Assembly (NCBI RefSeq): GCF_037042905.1
Contig: NC_087251.1
Coordinates: 39,676,373-39,740,372 of the forward strand
Direction of reading: 5' to 3'
DNA: 64,000 bases
Source: Lytechinus pictus
Lineage: Eukaryota; Echinodermata; Echinoidea; Temnopleuroida; Toxopneustidae
Part shown: one piece after another, positions 34,251 through 45,700 of the stretch
Layout: each line of letters begins with the position of its first letter
How positions within the stretch are numbered: position 1 is the first letter of the stretch
Position numbers and translations under genes: made by a program
Notes under the pieces: model-generated
What the model was told of the DNA's origin: nothing
What the model saw: only the letters and a program-made list of their open reading frames with translations
Databases searched by the model: none

Positions 34251-35091
34251 ATGATCATGAGATGATAAAGAATAGGTTATGAGGTAGGAATAGGTCTAAG
34301 TGCTTTGGCAAGTTGGCCTATTTGTGGATGGCAGGCTCAGTTTCTCCTGTGATAATTAACTCAATAGAAATGAAAATAATTTTATGTTCCTCTTTCATTC
34401 TGTTCAGAATATATCCCCTTTTCATACTGTATATCCCAATCAAGTCAGCTTTTCCTTAAATGCCATCTTGTTCATATTCACAAAGTACATGCTTTATCAG
34501 ATGTGATCTATGCGATGGTGCTTCTACTTTTATTTTACTTATAGTTACAGAATGTAATATTTCAAAATTGGATTACAAATTATGGATCTGTTAACTTATC
34601 ATGGAGTTCATTGTATGTAGTAGTACCAGCAATAAACATCTGGAATTGATAATCCAATAGACTGTATGGTTTCACTCTTTAATGAGAAAGAATATGATTT
34701 ACAAATTCAGTAATTCTTCAGTGCATATTTCTTTGTGATATCTCTAGATGCATTTTAAATGAATATTGGTTGTACAAATGTGATTTGTTATTAAAGTTGT
34801 ATACATTTACATAGTTGTACCAACTTTCTTACAAAAACATTCCACAATATTTGCAGATCTTTTAACCTGAAGGTAGTATTCATGAAATTTCTACTTTAAA
34901 GCACGGAAAAAAAATCAATCATAGAAAACTATATTTTGTAACACAATTCCTATTTATGAAGGCCTGCCATAAATCTCAATGCATCATGTTTTTGAATGTG
35001 ATGTAGATTTTACACCTCTTTCATTTATTCCAGCAACAGCGAATCTGAAAAGACATCCTTATGTGTGCCTTTAAGATTTTGGTTTTCATTA

Positions 35092-35564
35092 GGTGGTTTC
35101 AAACCGCCTCGATCACAAGAATCCCCGTTAAATTACGAGAACATTTTTAGGCTTAAAAATACCCATTAATTATTCCTGCATTTACACCGCCCCGAAACGT
35201 ACACTTTGGGATAAATTCCCGAAGTTTGGAGCATGCGCAGAATGGTCTAATAAGCAGGCAAGGCGTGAGATTCAAAATCACTAGCCCAACAGCCACCCAC
35301 GGCGCCGCATCCAACGACACGCTGGGCTAAAAGTTCCCGTAATTTGCTTTCACATCGCCAAAATACCTGCGACCTTGGAAAAATCCCCGCGAAAGTTCTC
35401 GTAATTTTGCCAAGTACCTACTATTTAGCGGGTATTTTCTTTCGGGGAAATTACGCGTAGTTTGCTTTCACATTACCAAAATACCTGGTATTTTCTGATC
35501 GGGGTAAATTTCCCGATCAGAGAATACCTGGAACTGACAAACTTCGAGGCGGTCTGAAACCACC
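35092..35564. mobile_element. 473-bp hairpin MITE with TA duplication
   Basis: Ends GGTGGTTTCAAACCGCCTCG and its inverted partner CGAGGCGGTCTGAAACCACC, flanked by TA on both sides (35090-35091, 35565-35566). The inside is a long imperfect palindrome of AATACC/GGTATT and TTACGNGAA words, with several CpGs. TA duplication suggests a Tc1/mariner or related transposase in trans. Confidence 0.75.
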
Positions 35565-35665
35565 TATTGATGACTGAATAAGAAATGACATGAATGCTGA
35601 ACACATTTAAGAAGCGTTATGCTTTCTGGGTCAGAAAATTGTCTCATGAATGCTGCTGTATGCCA

Positions 35666-35767
35666 CAGTCACATTAACGAAACTGACTCCAAACCAACCA
35701 GTGGTTTATCATTGGAAATAACATAATAGATTTGGTCTGTATTGGGTCGGTTTTGTTGGTGTGACTG
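35666..35767. mobile_element. 100-bp GTCACACC hairpin MITE, copy 2
   Basis: CACAGTCACATTAACGAAACTGACTCCAAACC to GGTCGGTTTTGTTGGTGTGACTG. Same family as 30621, 43206, 47443 and 47959. Confidence 0.7.
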
Positions 35768-36245
35768 CTGTAGTAGCATTTATATCAAAAGCCTCAAGAA
35801 GCCTGAAGACTGTGTATTTGGCCTCCATGATAGGTCGTAAACATAAATGGTTTATTTTGTACTATTACTTTTGACCTTGTGGTTTGAAAGCAATTGTCAA
35901 AGACGTTGTCTGTACTCCAGATAGATGCCTGCAGGGGGAATCCAGTAAGTTGTAAAGGAGTTCAATGGCGGTGGCTACAAATCATTATGTGGCATGCATG
36001 CACACTGTGGATCGTTGGTGTAGATAAAGAGTGGATCACTCAAAACCATGGTCACTGCGCTGAACGGTGTTAACCTGCATCGCGTTTTAATGCAGAAGTA
36101 AGAACCTGCAGCTCACAAACTGATAATTTATCACTGTTATTTATTTGGACAGTTCATCATTGGGTGCTTGCATCTAGGAGCTTTGACATAATTTATCTAA
36201 GAATTTCGGAGAAGAGAAAGGTGTGTGATTACCTCGTACAATATA

Positions 36246-36383
36246 ATGGAAGTGTTTCACGAACCATCATGTCTGATTTTCACATAGAAAGCTTGCTCTC
36301 AACCAATCAGGTGCAAGTATTTCATTAGCTCCTAACATTTGACAGTGAAAATCACTAACAAATCTTTAAGAAACACTCCCAAG
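36246..36383. mobile_element. 'GTGTTTCAyGAA' hairpin repeat
   Basis: GAAGTGTTTCACGAACCATCATGTCTGATTTTCAC to GTGAAAATCACTAACAAATCTTTAAGAAACACTCCC, with CTCAACCAATCAGGTGCAAGTATTTC in the middle. It ends less than 200 bp before the first ASPP exon. Confidence 0.65.
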
Positions 36384-36564
36384 ATGACAGCATACTAATG
36401 TTATATACTGTATAATATCGCCCCTCGCTTGGTGATTTTCAGCAAGTGATGCCAGTTTTCCTATTCATCTGATTGAGGATGATGGTATATCAGCTTTTTC
36501 GATTTCCTCTCAATCTTATTTTTGTTTTTCTTTCCGTTTCATTTTTCTTTCATGACTCATACAG

Positions 36565-36702
36565 GGAAGTACAGAGCTGAACCTGAATGAGCTTCGAGAC
36601 ATGGCTTCGCGTCAGCAACAGCAGATAGAGATGCAGCAACAGATGCTGGTTGCCAAGCAACAGAGACTTAAGTTCCTCAAGCAACAAGAGGTGAAGCATC
36701 AG
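36565..36702 (+). CDS. TP53BP2: ASPP exon a (coiled-coil start)
   Basis: The acceptor ACTCATACAG precedes 36565. The 46 codons begin [20 protein letters not shown] and end in [11 protein letters not shown]; the donor is CAG|GTGAGT at 36703. [15 protein letters not shown] and RLKFLKQQ are conserved words of ASPP1/ASPP2. The phase is 0 on both sides. A weaker in-frame GT donor 12 nt earlier (AAGAG|GTGAAG) would remove VKHQ. The internal ATG at 36601 is not the gene's start: the exon is open upstream to a good acceptor and the homology continues there. Confidence 0.9.
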
Positions 36703-39700
36703 GTGAGTCACAGCATCGTGGGTCAAAGGTCGTGTCATGGGGTCATAGGTAACCATGGATGCCCCCTCCCAATGAAAGCAGTGGTGTTGGTGTCTGATGA
36801 TGTAATCAGATGTAATGGAAATAGAACATCAGGGGCCCGGTTTCACGAACACTTACAACTATGATAACTTTGACATGATAGCAACTACTGTAGCCACATG
36901 GCTCAGGAGCCAATCAAAATCTAGGTTTCGGTGGTAGTAGTAGTAGTAGTAGTAGTAGCTTTGTATGAAACTGGCCCCAGTATTTCAGAGGCAAATTGTT
37001 ATTTTTAGATTGACATAGATAGTTTCATATATGATTTATATCTGCAATTTTTTTTGCATTTTATTTTGCATTACTTTGCCATGTTGTCGGAGGGAACTGT
37101 GTAGCAAGTTATAATTAAAACTTGCAATAATGGCAAAGCTATGTGGGAGAGCATGTAGGGGGAGGGGATCTCCCAATTTCTCTCTAGGCTTACCGTGTCC
37201 TATATTGGCCGGCTCCTCTTTGAAGTTCAGAAATAAATTACATGTCTCTATGTCAGGGTGGCCTTTTGTAGTTTGTAACTTGAGATGTAACAGGTTAATT
37301 GCGTATTATTATTATTTTCAGAAAATTGATTGAAACAGGTCAGGCAAAGCATCCTGGGGCCTTATTCTTTGAATCTGACTATGTATGAAGTTTCAAGACT
37401 TTTAATAGAATGCATAATTCTATTCAATGGAATGCCAAAGAAATTATGATTTTTTTTTCATTATTATCTTGAAAAACATGCCCACTTTTTCACAGAAATA
37501 TCATCAAATCTCTCTTTGAAGCAATTTAGTTTCTCTCAACATCTGAGTCACAGAATTTAAATGACAATTCATTAAAAAAATAATAATTACATGTATGATA
37601 TTGATGATTTTTGTTGTACATGTAGTCTTGATTCTGTTTTCATCAGGTCATTGATGCAAATCTGCTTTTTGCTGATCTTTTATACCTGAATAAACGTATT
37701 CTAATAAATAAATAGATAGATAAATATATGGAATGCCTAAGAAATTCAATTATCTTGAAAACCTGCCTCAGTTATTCACTGATATGTCATGAAATCTCCA
37801 AGTCGGTCACAAATGTAGAATTGGAATTATTAATTAGATAGATTTTCAACTGATTTTTCAGCCTCATTTAATAAGCATTGCTGACTCTGGAGAACTTCTT
37901 TGAAGCCTAATGGTCACTACTGGTCATTCCAGTAATTTATGTGACCTTATGTGCATCTACAGTACAAGCATGCATCAATCAGCCTTGACCACTCCACATG
38001 TGGTCATTGGTCAAGTGCATTCTGAGGACACCAAGAAAGGCTTCTGTAAAACCATATGATCTACATGTACACCTGTTCCCAATCTGTATAATAGTTGTTA
38101 TTGATAATTGATCTGAATTAATCCGTCAATCGATCATACATTTCAGCCACACACATGTGTACCAATTATAGGATGTTTATAGGGCAAGTCTTTCCAGGCA
38201 GAAAGTTGATTTTTATAGAAATGCTTGTCGGAAAAAGCCATTTCTTTTGTATTTTATTGTATGAATTATTCAATAGTTGTCCTTAAAATAGTTTGCAGTT
38301 GATTTTTTGAAATATTTTTTAATAGTCCTGATGGAAAGGGTATTATGGTATTACATATTTTCTCGTAAATTCAGTCCTTTCCCTCTTTCTCTTTCTCTCA
38401 TTTTCAACATTCATCTCAATCTTTCTCCAAATTCCCTTTACTACCATGACATGTCACTCTTGAGTGGGCATTTAATTTAATACTTTAATCGGCACATGTC
38501 TAAAGATTAAAGAGATGATAGGAAATGCTGATAAGAAATTTGATTTAATAATCCAAACCCCTCTCTAATCTGCCTCCTCGATCGATAAGGTCCTTGAGGT
38601 ATCTTGACTTGATGTGGCCTGGCATTCTGGTAATGGGTGATGCGGGAGTGTTTCACGAAGCATCTTGTCAGTGATTTTCACTGATAAAGTAGCTCTCAGC
38701 CAATCAGATGCAAGGATTTCAGTAGCTTGTAACATTAATCAGTGATTTTGATTTGCTACTTGTTACCTGAAATGCTCCTGGGGTCTTGAGATGAAGGAGA
38801 TTCCTACAGGGTACACCCTGATCTGTGACTTGAACTAATGAATTTATTTGGCAAACTTATACAAAATAGATTTGGAGCTCTAATGACTTATGTTTTCTGT
38901 TTCAATAGTCAAGATATATAACAGTCAAGTTGATTTCTATACATTCAGATGAAAAGAAGAAAAGAAAAGATTCATGAGCACATCAGCAATGCTATAGAAC
39001 ATTAATAGTACATGTACATGTATGCATCCAAAGTGCTGAAAATTTTTCTTTTCATTTCTTGCTCTCTCAAGGTTCATTTATTTATTACCCTTCTCGAGCT
39101 CATAAATTCAAAGGTTTTTAGTTCTTATTATTACACATGCTTAATGCAGTCAGTTCGTATTGCCGATGGCCTTGTCTTGTTCTCAGAAAAATATGAATAT
39201 TGCAATTTCCTGTAAAATGTGTAAGGATCCCCACGGCTGGTTGCACGCAAGGAGAGAAAAATCAATATGAGATGTGTCTTGTGTCATATTAGAGATTCGA
39301 AGAAAGAATATCTACATGTAGAGATATTTACTCTAGTCTGCTTTGCAAACCTTTCACTAGAGTTAAGGGGACTGAATGAGCAGCCTGTGATGACTTGTGT
39401 TCTGAAGAAATTGAAACAGTGAGTTTTCCATGTGCTAGTCTTGTGTGAAGACCCACTCGTTGATCATAGTTTCATCAGGGTCTGTGCCCGCAGACTACTT
39501 TTCTTTCCCCTTCTTTTTTCTTCCTTCTCTCACGTTGACATTCCCGTTCACATTTCATCCTAAACAGAAATTGTGGGGGGGGGTCTATATCATGGAAGTG
39601 ATTATAAGGTTTTCATTTTCTTTATTCCTTCCATCCCCCCCCCCCATCTCTCAACTCCATCCTCGACTTTCCAATTTACCTCTTCCCTTTATTCATAAAA

Positions 39701-42700
39701 TTTTTCCATCTTTCTCTTTTTTTAATAGTCATTATTTACCGATCTTCCTCAAGATTTTGGCGGGCCCAAATCTACCCAACTCAAGTATAGCACATTACCA
39801 GCATTTGGGCTTCTCACGGTCCCAGACATTTGGTTTGCCTGTAACTCCCATCATAAACCGCACTCAGTGGATTTAGGGCGGGTGGAGGCTTATACCCTTT
39901 CCCTTCTCAGTTATAAGTTGGCCCTGGTCGAAGCTGAATCACCTCTTTGCCTGGCAAAAAAAAAATTATATTAGAAATTCTCAGTCATATTGCATTCATA
40001 GCTAAATTTTGGTTGGCCATAATGTCGTTTTGAATAGCCAAAGGGCTTTAGATTGGGAATGGATATTTGTTTCCCTCTTTGGGTAACTTCAAGTTCGGTT
40101 TTGGTGTTGGTGTAGGTGTTAGAAGCACAATTTTGGTTTGCTTCCCCTAGCTTCATACCTATTCTGAGTTTATAAATATTACCCAGATCACATTCTTGAC
40201 ATCTCAACACCTAGTGAAATTCGTCCCTATACCAGCTTCATTTTAAGTAGCTTTCTACTGTTTCTACAGGTGTTCCATTTTTCATTTATTTCTATCACTT
40301 ACAATATTGATTTACTATGCTTATGTATTTGATCTATTTTTTGTATATACATGTGTATTTCAAATATACATATTTTGTTGTTTTTTAATGGAAAAGAATA
40401 AATGAATTGAATTGAATTGAAAAAAATATGATACTATGTTGACATTGAAATTGACTTAACACCAACACCAATAGGTCAACACCAAACTTGAAAATACCCA
40501 TTGCCTCTGCATATAGATCTATCAATAGAACGGCTGAAGTATATCTTTAATTTTAATAATTCAGATCTGCGTCAGTGCACAGTATTTACCACTCGCCAGC
40601 AAAAAGCATATCTCCTTTTACAAATTGGATTAGGCTATGAAGCCTGTGTTGCTTACATACAAATACAGGTGAAAATGGCGTGGTGCTGGGTTAAGTTATT
40701 AGCAATTATCTGGAATATTTCAGGAATTATTACTGACCTTTAAAAATGGATACCTACATGTGATATAGTGTATAAGGGGTGGTTGTTTGCTGTGAAGCAG
40801 TTTTACCCCAAGAAAAAATATTGAGTAATCATCGTTGGTAGATAAAAAGTCATGAAATTAGTGAATACAGTGAAAAACTATCCATCTGGTCACTTGATAT
40901 TGAATTCAATAGCCATTTTTTCTTTAATATTTTTATGTGGGCTGCAGAAGACGCTTTTAAGTGATTATCAGATTTACATGAGATTATTAATTGTTCTAAA
41001 AAAAAGTTTATTTGTGACTATATAATTTAAACTTAAGAAAGATATGATATTTTGAGAAATTTACTAAGTTCTGTTTGTTATTTTTAAGTCCAAGGATAGA
41101 TATTTTATTACCATTTTTGCAACTTGTATCCATCTGATGTCAATCAACAAAAACAAGAAATACAATTTGCATTTTGATTTCCTTATTTGTAAGAGTATCC
41201 CATACTGATGTAGAAGTGAAAGAGGTGAAACAAATAAAGATAGGAATGAAAAATTTGAAATAAAATATTCCTTTCTGAATGGAATTTCAAAGTGCCAGCA
41301 GCTATTTGAACTCAAGTGAATAAAGAACATAAATACCAGCAATATAGTCATTAAGTATAATTTAGAGATGCTAGAACGGTATAACATTGTGAAAGCATTT
41401 GCATTTAACTCTTTTATAACTTGCTGTTGTATGTTGTATCAAGAGTAGCATAGCGACAGTGGCATGTTCCTGGCGGGCTTCTCACATTAGATTGAACGTA
41501 CATAGCTTGAAATAAGATACATGTATGATTATTATAATGGTATGGAAACTTAGTCTACCAAAGTTAATGTGAGCTAAAAATGTTATAAATTCTGTGAATT
41601 TTCCTCTGCTGTTGTAGAGTAATGAAGATGAATTTGATTTTTATATGTCTTTTAGCTGTATTTTATAATCCCCTGCCCATGTTAATAGGGATCCAGGCCA
41701 GGGTCCTACAACATTGAGCTTAGTGATTGATTGGGGGGGGGGGTTGATTTTAATGATTGTGATTGATCATACACAGTAATCAATGCAATCAATTGTAAAA
41801 ATGAGCCCCACGATCAATTGTTATGCTTTATGTTACAGGGCCTTGATGTTTGCAAGATGTACCACGGGCGTAGGGGGGGGGGTGGTAACTTTTTCGCACT
41901 TAGTTTACAAGCAAATGAAAGGGAGGGGGGAATAAAAAGAGCTCCTTAAAAGTGGAAAGGTGCCCCCTTTGCCGCCACCCCAGCCATATTTGTATGCACC
42001 GAATATGAAATAGTAAAACACCTCAATCTCACCGGCCTCAGCATGATGCTGTTGAAAGTAAGATTTGCCCATATTTTTGTCTGGGGAATGTTAGGTGTGG
42101 TGTCTGGGATAAATGGCACGTGCTGATTCAGTTTTATAACTCAATGGATTATTGAAGACTGTTTGTTGCAGAGATGTGTTTATAACTAGTTCTTCTATAT
42201 ATGCCCTTTCTTCTCATAGGACATTAGTATTTTGTGTCTTACGGTCATATCAAATTTCAGGTCTCAAAATGTATTTATGATTTAATATATGATTTTTTTC
42301 CCTTTTCCATTCTTCATCAAACTATTATGAAAATTCTTCTCCTGAGATATGTCTCCATGATTTGAAAGAAAGAGAATTTGTGGGTTTTTAGATTATTCTC
42401 CTTAATGAATTAGTTTTTCTGACAATCTTCCAGCACGCGCATGTTTGTGATTTTGATGATTAATTTGTGTCCACCATATTGTCTTTGTGCGTCACAAGAT
42501 CATATTTGTAACTTTGGGTGACTTCATCTTGAAATGCAGCAAGACATTAATTCAATTATTTTACTCAATGGCAAGGCTTTTAATTATTTCCAGCCTGCCT
42601 GTGCTTACAATTTCACCTTTTTTTCTTATTTGAAGTAAAATCAAACAAACAGAGGAATATGGAATCTGTTATTTTGAATGCAGCCTAGCATGGCCATCCA

Positions 42701-45700
42701 CAATTGGATTTGGATACAAAGAAATCCAATAGTGTATGGCCTTGTTAAGGGACCAATTATATTAAAGCATAGCAAGAAACAGAATGAATTAGTGCCAGAA
42801 AGACGTTTCAACATTAAAGTTTTAGATACTTTGCATACTCCTATTTTGTGCGTACGTATTTGAGATGACTAATGTGGGTGACCCATGCCTTCCTTGTGAA
42901 AAGTAATTAAAGATAATCGTAGCAATCCTTTAACATTAAAATAATTGAAGCAATTCATTTCAAGAATTGCTGTAATAAAACTATATTTTTTAGTTTTATT
43001 GCAGCAATTGTTGAAATAATAGATGCAGGTTGAGAATATGTATTTTAGTGCATAAACAATTTCAAACATAAATAGTTTCTCCTGTGAGGAAAAAGCAAAT
43101 TGTAATAAATTTGCACCGCATGTGTCAGGCATCCTTTGAGAGTTTGAGATGTGCTGTTGTACATGTGTTTATATAAACCTGTTCAAACACCATTATCTCT
43201 AATACTACTGTCACACTGACGAAACTAACTCCAGTCTGACCAAATTTGTAACGTTATTACGAATGACATTCCATCGGTCAGTTTGGAGTGGGTTTCGTTG
43301 GTGTGGCTGCAGCATTAGGATTCCTTAATTGGTCATCTGGACAAGGTGTGGCGATGACTAGAAAACAAACAATGAATGAGTCATGCATCATTAAGCTGGT
43401 CAATAATAATGACCTTGGCTATTCTTGATGAAGGCAGAATTGTACATGTACGTATGGTCCATTGAAGGTACATGTACAACAGTTGCATTTCATTTGCTTC
43501 TGAGACAATTACTCCAGGCTATATTTTGTCAAAGATGTAGGGTTAGGGCAAGTAACTCCTTGGTTAGGGTAAGGGTTGCAGTAGGGTTTTATGTTAAGTT
43601 TAGAGTTAGGGTAGGGTGTGGTGTAGTGTTAGATCCAGGGTTGAAGTCAGTCATTCAATGCCATGGAACCTGAACAACACCTATCGGTGTCTCATGATTA
43701 CACCGGTTATCCGTATCTATTTCCAGGGAATATCAAGTACCAAAGAAGACCTGTAATTTTGATACAATTCAAAATTAAAGAATTATTTATCTTTTACATG
43801 TTTATCAGTTTATCAATAAAACTATTTAACTGGAATTTCTTTTATACCATTGCAAATTCATATTTATTGTATTCATGATCATTATTTCTCCCACTTGATG
43901 GATAATTTATTTGAAATATCAAAATGGACTATCTGAATATATGACGTATTGAAATTGTTGTCAGAATTAATACTACAGTGGGAGATTTAGTGATACATAC
44001 TGAATTCAAGACAATAGTAGCATACATTATCGTTAGACAAACAGGTTAAGATTATGACTATAAATACTGCAGCCATTTGTATTAGAAGAAAACATTCAGA
44101 TGCATTCCCATAATTGTTGCATGCATAGATATTGTACTCAGAAATTATGCTCCTTGATGGAATCCCCTGAAATGACGATAAACTTTGTTGATTTTTAGTT
44201 ATCCTTTGATAACCGAACTCTGTCATGTATTGGTAATAAAAGTAACAGGAAATTTCAAACTGTAATACGCGGTGCAGTGATTGTAATAAAGACAGGAAGG
44301 TAATAAATCTACATGCATCTGTGCATACTTTAACCTATTTCTGTCATTCGTATGTCAATGGCTATTTCGTGATGAAATACCTTCTGGGGATAATCCCCAG
44401 ACATGATTTTGTCACTTTTTTTAAGCCTCCCATCTCTTATAAAAAAATCGCCTTCTGAAGTTTTTTTCCACAATAATCCATCATTCTCATGAGACTAATT
44501 TTATTTAACCATGTTCTGTAAAAGCTTTCCCTTTCTTTCCCTGAATTCAATATTATTTTTGCTGCTCAGTTTTATTATGGTTTTCAATTTTTATTGTTTT
44601 CATGTTATCCTTCACTTTTTTTATATATTTATTTCAGTCTGGTTTTGTATTTATTCATTTATCTTTTGTCCGTTTTTGAAAACCTATCTGAGTCTTTCCG
44701 TCTTTACCGGTGTTGCCTTCAGTGTGAATGCTCAGACCTACAATAAACTACTTGGGATAACCTCATCTCGCTATAACTCCGCAACAAACTTTTGCTCTCA
44801 AACCATAGTAATAGCAGCGGGACAGGGGCCGTTTCATAAAACTGAACATTCGTAAGTTAAGAGTGACTTTATGAACGAGTGCGATCCTTTTTTGTGGTAA
44901 ATGATATTCACCATTAATTGTTGATTTGGTGTGTAAGAAAGGTTCACCAGTCATTCTTACTTAAAGTGGCTCTTAACTTACGAACAGCTTTATGAAACAT
45001 GTGATTGAATGTGTTTTTGTTGTTGTTATTGTTCTTGCAGCAAGTTGCGATTGAGAACGAGAGGTTGAGAAGGCTAAGAGACAAAGTTGAACAACAAGAG
45101 ATGAAGCTGCAGAAGCTGAGGGTAATGCAAGGTCAGGCAGACACTGCCAAGGTCACCAACACCAATCTTTGTAAGTTGAACATTTTATATCATTCTTATA
45201 CACATTATTCATAGTAATATGTTATTTATCAAAATCGATTGAGCGTTATCCCAGAGTTTTGTTATTGGCTTCCATATTCAGGGTTCCCAGCCCATCAGGC
45301 AAAATTATTTTACTTTTTTCCAGTCAGGGAAAAATCAGGAAATTTGATAAAAAATACCTCAAATCGGGGGAAAATGCCTCAAATGAGGGAAAAGTCAGGA
45401 AATTTTGATCGAAAGCACGGTAGTCAGTCAGACTCTTATATTTTGTTGCATATCAAAACAACATCCATTGAATGACTAGTTATGGTGGTCATGGGGTATG
45501 GTGGATGGCTGTATGGGGAGGAGAGAGGCCATAACATGCATGTGTAATAGCACTAATTAGTTTTACATTATTGTTTTTATACTGAAAATACATGTAATTC
45601 ACTGCAACAACTTAGAAAACATGCGAAAACTGGGAATGGGTTTAAATGATTATCAGGAAAAATAAGGGAATTTTGTTTTCTTGAAAAGCTTAGAACCCTG

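Larger units (their letters stand above)
36703..45040 (+). other. Large ASPP intron filled with repeats
   Basis: 8.3-kb intron. It holds a (TAG)n microsatellite (36929-36958), a 'GTGTTTCA' hairpin repeat (38646-38780), a hairpin repeat (40081-40500), G homopolymers (39575-39582, 41733-41742, 41873-41882), a 100-bp MITE (43206-43309), TTAGGG-like words (43539-43627) and a hairpin (44830-45000). No other exon with matching phase was recognised. Confidence 0.7.

Noticed and set aside
36601-36864. ATG at 36601 as the ASPP start and 87-codon gene
   Set aside because: Conserved residues precede it after a good acceptor, and the frame beyond 36702 is intron.
43539-43627. True interstitial telomere block
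   Set aside because: The TTAGGG words are irregular and few; it is kept only as a degenerate repeat.
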